DNA from: Coptis chinensis
Lineage: Eukaryota > Streptophyta > Magnoliopsida > Ranunculales > Ranunculaceae
NCBI GenBank assembly: GCA_015680905.1
Contig: CM027381.1
Location: forward strand, 13,245,501 to 13,309,500
DNA length: 64,000 bases
Direction: 5' to 3'
Shown: positions 1 to 11,930 of the stretch, piece after piece
Layout of the letters: each line of letters starts with the position of its first letter
Position numbering within the stretch: position 1 is the stretch's first letter
Made by a program: the position numbers and the translations under genes
Notes under the pieces: generated by a model
Database searches by the model: none
The model's input: only the letters and a program-made list of their open reading frames with translations
What the model was told of the DNA's origin: nothing

Positions 1-720
1 AGTTGTCGGTGACACTTCACAATCTACGAGTGTACTTGGTGAAAGCTTTGGGGATACACAAGTTGAGAGTGTTGAAAGCTTTGGTGGACTTGGTGAACCT
101 TCTGGTGTGGCTGATGATACTACCCCCTCCTTTAGTGGAGTATTCATTCCCTTCAGTGGAGTATTCATGGTAGTAGACTTCGTAGTTGTAGAATTTACTT
201 GTTATTTTGTGAATTTTGTCTATGTGTTTTAGATATTTTAGAGTGAGATTCTTCATGCAATCCAATTGTGGTGGTGGGTGGGACTGCTGGGATGTGTGTG
301 GTGTATCGTGTAGGTGTGTGTCGTATTGGTGGTGCAAATTTGTGTTGCAGGTGTATAGAGATGGTTGGGATGCTGGTGTGTGAACTGTAGTCTGCAATGT
401 GTTGTTGGTGTGTGATGTTATTGTGTGTGTTGCTAGTGCATGTGTGGGTTGCTGATGTGTAACTGTGAAGGCTGAGGTGTGCTTATTATGTGTGTGTTGT
501 GGTGTGCTGCTGTGTGTGAAGTGTGTTGTTGTTGTGTGAAGTGTAGGATGCGTTGTGCTATTGGCGTATGAAGTTTGGGCTGCGGTGTGTTGCTGGTGTC
601 TAAAGTGTGTGTTGCGTCTGTGTAATGTTGTTGTGTATGTTGCTAGTGTGTAGGCTGCTGCTGTGTAACTGTGAGGGTTGAGGTGTGTTTACATGTGTGC
701 TGCAGAGTACTTATGTGTTG
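1..720. repeat. GT-rich degenerate tandem repeat
   Basis: The plus strand is almost purely G and T with scattered A, built from variants of TGTGTTGCTGGTGTG and TGTGTAACTGTGA. A longer block (GCTGNTGTGTAACTGTGA followed by GGNTGAGGTGTG) occurs near 451-481 and again near 654-685, so a higher-order period of roughly 200 bases is visible. The open frame on the minus strand is a by-product of this composition (His, Thr and Gln rich) and I do not call it a gene. The array may continue beyond the window start. Confidence 0.75.
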
Positions 721-1861
721 ATCAATTAGGCGTGTTATTGATCATGAGTAGTTACTTTTCATTTTCAATGATGATAAACTTGACCAATTAGTATGCAAGT
801 GAGCAACCCCATGAAAGCTTACAATCTATGGGAACATGATATGTCAACAAACTATAGAATTACATAGAACATATATAACAAAAGCAATTCAATAAAAGCG
901 TGATATGTGTATAAGGCATATTAAATTTTCAGTAAAGATTGTAATTAAAAATAAATCTCGTCACATTATAAACCATATAAATCAAACAATCAATGAAAAA
1001 TAAATAAATGAAATAAAATCAAACAAACGATCAAAGTGAAACAATCAAACGAATAATTTTAAAAATCAATCAAGAATTTCTCACCCTTGATTTTGATTCC
1101 GAACAAATGAAGAAAATGATGAAGTGGTTATCCCCAAATCTGTAAATTGAAGTTGAAATCACACTTAACAAATTAAAATGGATTTGTTTTTAAAAAAAAT
1201 CAAAAGAGAGTTGCGATGCTAACATGAGAGAGAGAGAGAGAGAATTGGGTGCGACTAGGGTTGATCGAGCAAATGGAGTGGGAAAATTTTGGTTGAATTT
1301 CCAATGGCAAAATATATCCAGCTCCCAGATTGATAAAAATTTCCTGCTTCGAGTGGGAAAAGATGGTCACGTGAGTGTTTTGCCAACAAATCTCTTTTCT
1401 TTTGTCGGTCTGACATTTAACAACAAGCAACGACAAATTGGTGTTTAAGTGAAAAAATATGGATTTGCCAGTGGGAAAATCAGTTATCAAGCATGCCTTA
1501 ATAAGTACATGTACACGTGAATTTGAAATCTATGTTTGAATTCTTCATCGGTTGGTGTTCCTGAATTAATCAATTAAGTAATTGATGTGATATGTTCTGT
1601 GTATGTACGTGTTCGTTTGTTTATACTATATGGTGCGAATTTTTTTTCCGTTATAGTTAGTCGGTTTATACCGAGATTCTAATACTTGTTTCTTTTTGTT
1701 TATTTTTTTTTTTTAGCAATGAGAATACGTTGATCAAAGAATAATGTGTCTAAGGTGATGAAAATCGTGTTTAGATGTGTTACGAGATTGGTTGCTAGTA
1801 GCTCTAATGGTATTCCTGAAAAAAGAGCCAATAAATCCCTTCCTCCGTAAAGTGAAAAATA
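721..1861. other. AT-rich spacer with a short GA microsatellite
   Basis: No gene recognised. A run of about nine GA units lies near 1225-1242. Short open frames on both strands around 1200-1490 overlap each other and resemble no family I know. Confidence 0.5.
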
Positions 1862-2509
1862 AATGGGTGGTTAGAAGAAAAGGAACAGAATAAATGTAAA
1901 GAAGTGGAAGAAGCAGGGGATGTAGAAAGGCATATGGAAATTGAAGCTCCTACAGAGAGGGACGAGGAGAATGCCGAAGATAATGTTGAGGAGGATGCCA
2001 ATGAAAGTGAAGATGAAAATGATGGTTAGGATGGCAATAAAGGTGAATTGAAGTCGGTGATAATAGTGATGGTGACGATGACAATGACGATGACGATAAA
2101 GATAAAGATGAGGATGGTGACGGAGAAGACGAAGGTCGCGAGAATGGGGGAGACATGGATGATGCATGATATTGTTGTTGATGAAGTAGTAGAAGAGGTT
2201 ATTTTAATTTGCCTTGGAGAATATGAAGAGGGGTTAAAAGTGGGATATGAGGAAACGATGACTTGGAGTACCAGCAAACAAGGCCGATTTCGTGGTGGCC
2301 CTACGGACTCGTCCCTTTTATATAACTATTTTGCGCACGTGGCTCGCGATGCTTGGGATGGTCTAGGAATGTAATTTCTTAAATATGTAGTTATTTATTT
2401 ACTTAACTTCATGCAGAATTTATTTTTTTGTGTTTTGTTGTTTTAGGAGCGTGGTCAACTCAAGTGTGTACATCACACTACGGAGTTGAATCAGTGAAAC
2501 ATCATGAAA
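1862..2509 (+). pseudogene. Plant mobile domain (PMD/MAIN-like) gene remnant
   Basis: The first part (about 1870-2170) encodes a very acidic, Glu/Asp-rich stretch that is interrupted by stops and frame changes. It is followed by FRGGPTDSSLLYNYFAHVA (about 2290-2345) and, after a plausible intron ending in TTTTAG near 2447, by ERGQLKCVHHTTELNQ (about 2448-2495). The pattern GGPxDxSLL..HVA followed by RGxLKC is what I know from plant mobile domain proteins, found both in MAIN-like host proteins and in transposons (MULE and Ty3/gypsy) that captured the domain. The rest of the domain is missing, so this is a broken fragment. It could be host or transposon derived. Family call moderate, function not claimed. 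Confidence 0.45.
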
Positions 2510-3466
2510 GAATGCAAAAAATTTAGATATGTATGAGCTAAAAAATACATGAATTGTATGACTTGGTGGTTGCTGCAAACCAACACCATCTTGATTATGT
2601 GTTTATCTTTGTGTTCGTGGATAGGTAGCATCAAGAGACGAATACCTTCCACATTTTGAGAGATGACCATAATCTTGGATGATGTGTCCCCGATCTTGGG
2701 TGTGCTTATCACTAGAAAAAGCTTAATGGAAATATCGATAAGTTCTTGAGGTATAAGGAGACACAACAATTGCTCCACGAAGTTCTTGGGATATCATTGG
2801 TTATTATATGTATAATAATACAATGTTGCCTTTGAATGGAAATAAAATATTGTTTGGTAGTATGATCAAGCAGTAAAACGTGTGGTTACAACCATGTTAC
2901 ATACCCCTTTCGTAGTTGATAGACAAAATGTGTGTGTGTGTGTGAATATATTTTATATATTACTAGCAAGATGCACATGCTATGCACCTGGTTGACAAAC
3001 AAATTTATTACAGAGTATATATATAAAGGTTAGTAAAGTATGTGATTTTGGGTGATATGAGTATTGTTTAGTGTAACTTGCATGTATAGGGACTTCTTTA
3101 AAGTTTGTTTGACGACCATTATTACATATAGAACACATTCAAAATCACCAGTGCATTATGGAATTTATTGCGGGTTGGGTTTTTTTTGAAGAAAATGAAT
3201 TGTATCATAAACTTTGACATGCCTTTTGATATTAATAGGTGAGTTTTTGAGGCCTTATATATAAGGAAAAGGCATAGGGAGACTCCACTTATTGGTTTGA
3301 AGCGTAGAGTGACAAAAAGAGCCCAAAGATCATGCATGGTTTTGTTCATGTAGCAGAAATCCTTCTTTGTTGCTTCCATCACCACACTTTGAGGGGCGGG
3401 TAAGGGCCAGTATAATGAAGCTTTGGTACGGCCCATTGTTTTGACACCTACGTGGCAATCGTCCAT
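2510..3466. other. Spacer between PMD remnant and Tat element
   Basis: No supported gene. There is a short GT microsatellite near 2930-2944 and AT-rich sequence. A 137-codon minus-strand frame (3122-3535) runs into the LTR and shows no domain, so I do not treat it as a gene. Confidence 0.45.
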
Positions 3467-3914
3467 TGGTAGGAGTCTCCACTTTATTCGTTTAATCGAC
3501 AGGGCTAAAGCCCAATTTGCAATATCATGGATCAATGTACAGGCCCATTAACTCATATGGCTAAGGCTAAACCTTAGCCACATGGCTTGCCACTAATGTA
3601 CGTTGATTTATGTCCAGATTCGCTTCTTGTCAAAGAGATAATTATCAGTTGAAAGTTATAGTATATCACAATTACTCAAGCTACAAGATTACTTGAGCTA
3701 CAAGGACTCTCTACTCTACCTATATAAATACCAAACTATTTTTCATTCAGAACTACGTTCTTGAGACTTGATCCCATTGATAATTTGGGTACGTAGGTAA
3801 CCGCAAGGTACAGTCTCATCATTCTCCCGATCACCATCATTTTTCTAATTATTTTTCTACGTTCTTCATCTCTTTCATCAACACTTAGTGTTTTGATCAT
3901 ATTTGATCGAAACA
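3467..3914 (+). repeat. 5' LTR of Tat element
   Basis: Starts TGGTAGGAGTCTCC and ends TTGATCGAAACA. It carries a TATA-like CTATATAAATA about two thirds along, as expected for the promoter in U3. It aligns without gaps to 11483-11930 and is followed four bases later by the primer-binding-like site. Confidence 0.88.
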
Positions 3915-3971
3915 TAATTGGCGTCGTCTGCGGTTCTTATACTACACCCTCGATCACGTTCTGCGAAAGTT

Positions 3972-5700
3972 ATGACACATACTCGAAGAGCTCAAGGTCC
4001 CGATGTGATTACTGACGATCATCACGAACATGATGGTCAAGGACAACTTGGCGCGAACAAAGATAATACCTTCTAATAATATGTCGTTCCACCAATCGCC
4101 AAATTATTCAGCGTAAGGTTATTGCCTCGGACGATTCTCCAAGATTATCGATCGCGGATAATGTAAGTCATATGTCTCGAGAAGCACTTCTTCAAAAGTT
4201 AAAGACTGTCCGCAAACAGAATAATTACTACAGGCGTCATCTTAAACGACGCGCTCCACTCGCAGATGATGTTGTATCTGTCACACCACAACGTCACACA
4301 CGCCAACGACATAATAGTGTGTGGGATCGTTTAAGTGGTGAGGATGAGATTCGCGATATTCGCAACAGCCATCAACGAGTTAAGAGTAATGGGCGACGAA
4401 TTCCCCGACCTCCGCCGAGAAATCTCCACCCACTTGGTCACGTTCTCGGTAGGCAAGGTACTGCTAATAATCGTCCGACTGCACCCCACGATCCTACAAA
4501 TTATCGGCAAGTCCCGAGGAATTCGAGTGGCGAACAGAATAATGATCGCACTCATGATCGGAACCATCAGTATGGTGAAACACTTCAGCAACGCGGTTCT
4601 TATCATTCCGAACATTATCGTACTGAAAGCCCAACGTACCATCCACAATCATCTCGACACGGAAACGATGAATCTTCGTCGTTTTCTTCTCGTTCTGTTC
4701 GCTCCCATAGGCGTCATCGTGACTATGATCACGATCCAACAGATACGGATCTGATGACTCCTCAACGTGTCAGAGAAATGATTAAAAAAGCTCTTCTAGA
4801 CAGCGATCCTTTTGAATCGACACTAGAAAATCTGGCAGTTGAAGATGGTATTTTGGATAAATTTTCTCTCGCCGTCCAAAGGGCTACTCATAACAAAGAC
4901 TTCAAACAACCGAGTTTGATCAATATGATGATGTCGAGGGTTGCCCTATGCTTCATGTGATTAATTTCACAAACAAACTGGTTTTATCGGGAGGTGATGA
5001 TGCTTTAAAATGCAAACTTTTCCCTTCTACATTAAAAGGGGAAGCGTTGGTATGGTTTAGCGAATTACCTCCACGCTCTATTCATCGGTTCAAGGACTTA
5101 ACCAAAAAGTTTTCAAGACGTTTTCATCATAATCTCAAACCTCCAAATGGAGTCCGAGTTCTTTTCAACATCAAGCAACAACGTGAGGAAACTCTCCGTA
5201 GTTTTATCGCTCGTTTTCGCCAAGCTGCAGCTGAGATTTCTATGCAATCCGAATCTAATGGTGGTTTACGCTTTTAAAGAAGCTATCTTGTTTGATAAAG
5301 ATGGGTTATACAACTCTCTTATTCAGGATATTCCATCTTCCCGACGTGCGTTATACCAGCGAGTTCAACAATTTATCAATGTTGAAGACAACACGGCTGC
5401 TCGAACTTCTCGTGACAAAGATAATAAAGGAAAGGATTTCAATGATCAGCGAAATAAACAGAAGAATCCGACTTTTGATCAACAGCAACCCAGTCAAAAG
5501 CCTCCGTATAAGAAAGAAGACTCCACGAGCAGGACCGGAAAGCCTTTTACTGATTTTGAATTAACTCCGCTTAATACCAAATATGTGGTAGTTTACGACA
5601 AAATCAAGGATAAGAGTCTGCTCACTCCGTCGTTTCCCTTGCGCGACGACGTTAAAACAACTTCGCGATAAATCATTATGGTGCAAATTTCATAATGATT
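3972..5700 (+). mobile_element. gag region of Tat element (fossil)
   Basis: Coding remains that begin with MTHTRRAQG and go through an Arg/His/Ser-rich stretch to a retrotransposon gag core (about 4930-5270) with the pattern LKGEALVWFSELP...RF, typical of Ty3/gypsy capsid proteins. A basic Gln-rich tail follows. This is the nucleocapsid/capsid part of the element; no separate host function is implied. It is broken. Confidence 0.75.
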
Positions 5701-5729
5701 ATGGTCATGAGACGGAGAATTGTCGGTCT

Positions 5730-8700
5730 TTGCGGGGAAGAATTGAAAAGCTTGTGCAGAATGGGAAACTTGATCAATATGTGCAGAAGAAAGTAACAAC
5801 TCAAGTTTTAACTATCACTGATCACAATGTCATTAAGGTTGGACATGCCATCATTGATTCGTTGTCCAATACTCAGCGGAAAACTGCTCGTCGTTCTAAA
5901 GTCAAATATCTGTCTAATTTGTATGAAGCTAACGGGATCAATTTCGTGGAAGGTTTTCGCACGGAGACTATTGAAGATGAACCATTATGTTTCACTGACC
6001 AAGATCTAATGGGCGTGCATGTTCCTCATTATGATGATGTCGTGATAACTGCATATATCAGCTGTATGCGTGTACAACGTATAATGATCGACACTGGTAG
6101 TTCAGCTAGCGTCATGTTTTCTGGGTGTTATCACAGTATTCCTTTTATTGATAACTTGGTCACCCCTGAAAATGCGCCTATCGTTGGTTTTGATGTTACC
6201 GCTACTCATTGCGTTGGAAAGGTGTCTCTCCCGGTCACTCTTATGCAGAAGGAAGTCAATATTGATTTCCTATAAATGGATTGTAAATCCCCTTACAATG
6301 TCATCCTTGGTCGCGATTGGGTTCATTATATGGAAGCTGTTGTCTCAACATATCATCAAGCCATCAAGTTCCCATTCAATAAAAAAGTCTGTAAGGTGCA
6401 CAGCGATCAACTGGTATCTCTAATTTGCCACGACAATGTTCTCGATGATTATAAGAAGTCTGAAGTTGTTGGACGAACTATTCTGAGTTCCAACGCCGTC
6501 AAATAGCAATTACAGCATCCGGGACCTTCAGTTTACTCTGCCACTAGAAATGTTAAAGGACCCCCGACAGTCGATCCACTTTTAGAAGTTCAAATTGGCT
6601 AACTCCCTGAAGAGACTACTTTTATTTCAGCCGAACTTCCAGAAGAGGAGAGACAAGAGCTTATTTTGTTATTATTGGAAGAATAATCATGTGTTTGCTT
6701 GGCAAATAGAGCAAATGTCTGGTATAGATCCTTTGGTGGCTTGTCATAAACTCGACATTGATCCTAATGCTAAACCAGTTCGACAAAATCCCCGAAGGAT
6801 GGCCCCCGATAGAAAGATGAAAGTGAAAGACAAAATCGACCGTCTCTTGTCTGTTAACTTTATAAGGCCTGTGACTTATCCAACATGGATGTCAAATGTT
6901 GTCGCAGTGCCTAAAAAGAATGGCAAATTACGTGTTTGTATCGATTTCACAAATCTCAATAAGGCTTGTCTGGTTCATCCGTCTCCATTGCCTCGTATAT
7001 CTGAAATGGTCGATGCAACATCTGGTTTTCAGCGTTTGTCTTTTTTGGATGCTTATTCTGGTTATCATCAGATTATGTAATTCATTGAGGACCAAGAGTT
7101 CACTGCATTCATTATAGACCAAGGCATTTAATGTTACCGGTCTGAAAAACGCTGGAGCCACATATCAAAAGCTAGTCAACACTATTTTTTCTGACCTACT
7201 TGGAAAGACAGTCGAAGCATACATCGACGACATGGTTGTCAAATCTACAGAAGCACCTGATCATCTTACTGATTTGCAAGCTGTTTTCGACAGACTCTCC
7301 AATGTCAACATGCGTTTGAATCCGGCTAAGTGTTCTTTCGGTTTATCATTTGGTAAATTCTTAGGATACATGATAACTAGACGCGGAATTGAAGCCAGAT
7401 TCGAGCTATCCTTGAAATGCCTTCTCTGACATCAATGAAAGAAATTCAACGACTTACAGGACGCTTGGCTGCCCTAAATCGCTTTATCTCTCGGTATTCT
7501 AATCGATGTCGTCCTTTTTTCCAAACATTGAAAGACGCATCAATTTGGACGGAGGACTGTGAACTTGCATTTCATCAATTGAAAGCATACTTAGTCCAAC
7601 CTCCAGTTTTTGCCAGTCCAGCAACGGGGCAGCCTATAGGTCTGTATTTAGCCGCCACTGATCATGCCGTAAGTGCCGTCTTATTTGTCAACGGTGGCGA
7701 TGGTCGTCCTATATTCTTTGTTAGCAAGACTCTTACAACTGCTGAAACAAGATATTCTCGAGTGGAGAAAATTGCATTGGCCTTGGTTCATGCTGCCCGA
7801 TGTCTTAAGCCTTATTTCCAGGGACGAGTCATCAAAGTTTATACCGAATATCCACTGCAAAAGCTTTTTCGCAATGCTCGGGGAATCAAGTAAGCCTCGC
7901 AGAATGGGAAAGTTACCTTAGCACTTATAGCATTGTGTTTGAAACTCGCACAGCTGAGAAAGGACAAGCTTTGGCTTCGCTAATGGCTGATTTTCTAATT
8001 GATGATATTCTTATGTCTGACGCATTACTAGACGAAGAAAATGTCGTCGACAACACGCCATTACCTCTTAGGGGCGATGATTTGCCAAACTTATCAGATG
8101 TATCTGCTGATTGTTGGATTGTTTACACTGATGGTTCGCATAATAAGTATGGCTCCGGTATTGGGTTTGTGATCTTGCAACCGAATGGAGAAAAAATTGA
8201 AAAGTCAGTGCATTTGGGTTTTGACGCTTCAAATAATGAGGCCGAGTACGAAGCTGTCATTTGTGGCTTGCGCACTGCTCTTCACTTGGGGGTGACTAAG
8301 CTACAATTATTCACATATTCTAAGTTAGTCGCTAGCCAGTTTGGTGGATCGTATGCAGCTCATGACGATAGAATGGCGGCTTATGTAGACTTAATTCATC
8401 GGATTGCTCGAAATTTTGATTCTATCAGTATTGTGCAGCGTCCGCGTCATGACGTGCGACATGTGGATTCTCTCACATATTTATCCATGGCAGTTAAGTC
8501 AGATAAGCCTCGCCAGATTACCATTGAATTTCAAAAGGAACCGAGTATCGATCTGTCCATCGAGGATGTGCGCGATATGTACATCACCCAGAGTTGTTTT
8601 TTCATCAAGACATTTTCTGAGGAATCACGTCACGCCAATTTGATATCTCCTGTGCTGACTTGGAAGCGTAAGCGTGATCTTGATAATCAAGCTATCATTG

Positions 8701-9610
8701 CAGAGAAAACGTTTGATCCACAACTTATGCTATCAGATGACCACAATGATCATGTCAATGATATTGTCTCGATCTATACCGACGACGATCATGAAGCTGA
8801 CAATGCTCCAGAGGTTCCTGATATAGAGCTAAGTTTTTTGCTTACACCTTGTGACGAAGATGATTGGCGTCTTCCTTATATCACATATTTACATGATCAC
8901 ATCTTGCCTCCCGATCATAAAGTGGGTGATCGTGACAAACGCGATGCTTGGAAATATTGTCTCATATCGACTTCGAACGGTCTGTTGCAACTTTATCGCA
9001 AAGGCACAAGTCTTAACCCTATGCTTCGTTGTCTCAGCAGAGCTGAAGGTTTGCTCGTCCTGGCGGAAATTCATTCAGGCCTATGTCTGAACCACTCCCG
9101 GGGGCGAAGTCTCGCTCATAGAGCAATGACACAAGGATACTGGTGGCCGTACATGCAAAAGGATGCTAAGCGTTTGTCTGAGAAGTGTGTTCCTTGTCAG
9201 AAATATGCTAATATGGGAAATCTTCCAGCAACGGAACTTCATCCAATCTTGAGCCCTTGGCCGTTTGCAAAGTGGGGTCTTGACATCGTCGGTCCTCTTC
9301 CGAAATCTCCTGGCAGTGTTCGTTTCTTACTCGTCGCAACTGATTATTTTACCAAGTGGGCTGAAGCTATGCCCTTAGCCCGGATCCATGCTTCAGATGT
9401 TAAAAACTTCTTATGGCGAGACATTGTTTGTCGTTTCGGTATTCCAACATCATTGACTTCCGACAATGGCAAACAATTTGATGCTGAAGAAATTCGACAA
9501 TTTTGTTCTGAGTTGAAGATTAATCACAATTTCTCAGCACCATACCATCCTCAAGCTAATGGACAAGCTGAAGCTACTAACAAATCCATTCTTGCAATGC
9601 TCAAGCGACG
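5730..9610 (+). mobile_element. pol region of Tat element (fossil): protease, RT, RNase H, second RNase H, integrase
   Basis: Protease is recognised by IDTGSSASVMF (about 6090-6120) and the downstream YNVILGRDWV motif. Reverse transcriptase (about 6720-7430) shows VPKKNGKLRVCIDF and the AYIDDMVVKS catalytic site. The first RNase H (about 7600-7890) shows the worn LYLAATDHAVSAVL form, and the second, archaeal-like RNase H (about 8110-8480) shows WIVYTDGSHNKYGSGIG and NNEAEYEA. Integrase (about 9000-9600) has an HHCC finger and the core from WGLDIVGPLP through SDNGKQF to GQAEATNK. The integrase C-terminal part is absent because the sequence changes to unrelated DNA near 9611. The region is broken in several places. 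Confidence 0.82.
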
Positions 9611-10047
9611 ACTTCAACTTCAAATTTTATGTACCCTTTCGTCAGTATGGCTTTCGGTCGTATCAACGCGAAGATTTCTTGATCCCCAAACCTTCTGTTA
9701 AATTTATTTTGTAAACGGTGCACTCTCGTAAAGATTAACCAGAATGATATTGGCAGTTGTCCCGGTGCAATTTGCCACCACTCCAATAATTGCGCAATTT
9801 CTTTGTTCAACGGAATTGTATTCCTGCAATTTAATTGTGTGTAAGCCATTACTACTTCATCTTCTTCGACTTTCGTTTCAAATTCGTACACTTCTTCCAT
9901 CTCAAATTTCTCGAGTCCTAGTATTTTCTGTATTTCCTTAAGCGACCATCGACGCGGTTTCAGGTAGTCGCTGTATCTGTCACCTTCTTTCCACCTCACC
10001 AAGTCTCCGATCGTCATCGAGTTTTTTTCTTCTCGATTATCTATCAT
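9601..10047 (-). other. Antisense open frame of 148 codons between integrase and 3' LTR, unrecognised
   Basis: A continuous minus-strand frame beginning MIDNREEKNSMTIGDLVRWK, rich in Glu, Lys and Trp, with a helix-like middle and the segment PGQLPISFWLIFTRVHRL. I recognise no family with certainty. Extra antisense frames between integrase and the 3' LTR are known in some Tat elements (Grande, Retand), and the position fits. However, the neighbouring antisense DNA is host-derived, so this could equally be a fragment of a captured gene. Its 3' end overlaps the last few codons of the plus-strand integrase frame. Confidence 0.35.
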
Positions 10048-10199
10048 CCGTGTAATACAGTCGTTTCTACCTGCAAAAATATAATAATAATAATAATAAT
10101 AATATAAAAAAAAAATGGGTCAAATAGCTCAAAAACCGGGTTCACTAAGCCCACAAGGGTGACCCAGGCCAAATCAATGGGACACAGGTACGGTGCCCT

Positions 10200-10620
10200 T
10201 ACTTAGAGGGCCCTGCACCATATCGTGTTTTGTTAGTATCGGTTTGAAATCTTTGAATACAGGCACCTTCATCGTCTTCAACATCTCTACAGCAGCTCGT
10301 GAAGAGAGCCCGAACTGGCTTACCTTCATGACCAACAAAGACTGATAAGATATCACCATCACCCTCCACAATGAAACTCCTAACAAAACTTTTATAAAGT
10401 GTTAATCGAGATGAACTATATTCTGGTTTTGATGTATTTGGTATTATCCTCCAAGTGATTCCTCTTCAACCTCATTTGGATTGAAAACACCAAGTTCTCC
10501 ATTTCTGCTTATACAATAGAAAACACCATCGTGAAAAACTGGGGTGCAATAAGATTTTACAAACTTGTGTCTTTTCTTGATATTAATCCGAAACCACCCT
10601 TCTTTTCACACAAAAACCAA
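10200..10620 (-). pseudogene. F-box / DUF295 (KIB1-4 beta-propeller) gene fragment, antisense
   Basis: On the minus strand, 10560-10450 reads KSYCTPVFHDGVFYCISRNG followed by ELGVFNPNE. After a change of frame, 10430-10270 reads SFVRSFIVEGDGDILSVFVG and then HEGKPVRALF. This order (SPVFHDGLFYCL, GELGVFNP, then FxVExDGxLLxVFVGxxGKxVRVF) is that of plant F-box proteins with the DUF295/KIB1-4 beta-propeller domain, which act as substrate adaptors of SCF ubiquitin ligases. Only part of the propeller is present, the frame is interrupted, and no F-box is visible. It lies antisense to the Tat element, downstream of an antisense TATA box. I infer a host gene piece that was captured or abutted; I am fairly sure of the family. 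Confidence 0.6.
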
Positions 10621-10820
10621 ACTGCCATACTAACTTCATCAACGACAACATAGAACAACAGTAGTAGTCAGAAAGTAGTGTGAGCAGGAATCGCCAGATA
10701 TTAATCCAAAATATCCACAATTGCTAGACCAAAAATCTTCACGATATTGAATTTTTAATCAACTTTTGCGGTATTCACGAGGGAAAAATTGATGCAGAAG
10801 AGCTGATGGTGAGCGAACAT

Positions 10821-10945
10821 ACCTGGCTAGTCAACGCAAAGACGGAACAAGCTTCAAAACTTCTCTTGCCTACGTCTGTTCTGTTGGATGAGCGTAAAGT
10901 GTTTTTTATGGATTGGGATATGCGGCCCCAGCACTTATATAGGAT
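10821..10945 (-). promoter_or_regulatory. Antisense TATA box, leader and splice donor upstream of F-box fragment
   Basis: On the minus strand a TATATAAG box (10934-10941) is followed about 115 bases later by CTAGCCAG/GTATGTTC, a good plant 5' splice site (junction at 10822/10823). This reads towards the F-box/DUF295 fragment and looks like the promoter and first exon of a spliced gene. No coding start is evident in the leader. The assignment rests on motif and position alone. Confidence 0.4.
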
Positions 10946-11482
10946 TACAAGCGGGTTTTCCAGTGTTGGTGGGATTCTTCTCCAACTCCAACTTCATCTC
11001 TACTCTCAATTATTATCTCATCCGAACACTTTGAGTCCAATTCGTATTTAACTTCCTTTTATTATTATTATTACTAAACTGCCCCTACGTTTAATTTTCA
11101 ACGGTATAATCCAAGTATCGCTATTCCGTTTGCACACATCGTCGAATTCAAATTTCAGATTATTCGTTGACGCGTTCGGTCCGGTTTTAGCCAATCAATT
11201 TTTTGCAATTTTATTTCGTGCATATTTTATTTTTTTTTCGTGCATTTTCGCCATCTTTTATTTAACTACATTGCGTCCCGTGATATCGTTAGTTTGACAT
11301 TATTTCGTTCCCAATAATTCCGCGAATTTTTTTTCGACAAATCAATTTTCCAATTATTTCTTTTCGCGACGACACTTCGTTATACATTCCGCTCATTTTT
11401 TTTTTTCTTTGCCATATGAACTTTGTTCGCGCATGCCAAAGAGGGTGTGTTTCGACCCCCACCTCACGGCAAAAACGCCCAT

Positions 11483-11930
11483 TGGTAGGAGTCTCCACTT
11501 TATTCGTTTAATCGACAGGGCTAAAGCCCAATTCGCAATATCATGGATCAATGTACAGGCCCATTAACTCATATGGCTAAGGCTGAACCTTAGCCACATG
11601 GCTTGCCACTAATGGACGTTGATTTATGTCCAGATTCATTTCTTGTCAAAGAGATAATTATCAGTTGAAAGTTATAGTATATTACAATTACTCGAGCTAC
11701 AAGATTACTTGAGCTACAAGGACTCTCTACTCTACCTATATAAATACCAAACTATTTTTCATTCAGAACTATGTTCTTGATACTTGATCCCATTGATAAT
11801 TTGGGTACGTAGGCAACCGCAAGGTACAGTCTCATCATTTTCCCGATCACCATCATTTTTCTAATTACTTTTCTACGTTCTTCGTCTCTTTCATCAACAC
11901 TTAGTGTTTTGATCATATTTGATCGAAACA
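11483..11930 (+). repeat. 3' LTR of Tat element (or separate solitary LTR)
   Basis: Same length as the left copy, 448 bases, TG...CA ends. It is flanked on both sides by CCCAT (11478-11482 and 11931-11935), and no purine-rich tract lies directly before it. These two facts are unusual for a 3' LTR and leave open that this copy inserted independently. Confidence 0.82.

Larger units (their letters stand above)
3467..11930 (+). mobile_element. Tat-lineage Ty3/gypsy LTR retrotransposon, broken, with foreign 3' segment
   Basis: Two 448-bp direct repeats (3467-3914 and 11483-11930) with TG...CA ends flank the element. A primer-binding-like site TGGCGTCGTCTGCGG begins at 3919. Parts in order: gag (about 3972-5700), aspartic protease, reverse transcriptase with YIDDM, a first RNase H, a second archaeal-type RNase H (YTDGS...) and integrase with a zinc finger and DDE core. 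Two RNase H domains are the mark of the Tat lineage (Ogre, Retand, Grande). The element is broken, with very roughly ten breaks, and its sequence after the integrase core (about 9611-11482) is unlike the family. The LTRs differ at 13 of 448 sites by hand count (2.9%); at usual plant substitution rates that means about 1-2 million years. Flanks are TCCAT at the left and CCCAT at the right. CCCAT also precedes the right LTR, so the alternative is a truncated element plus a separate solitary LTR. Confidence 0.85.

Noticed and set aside
17-397. 126-codon minus-strand frame
   Set aside because: Made of His/Thr/Gln repeats forced by the GT-rich array; no domain.
3122-3535. 137-codon minus-strand frame before the Tat LTR
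   Set aside because: Runs across the LTR border and has no recognisable domain; chance frame.
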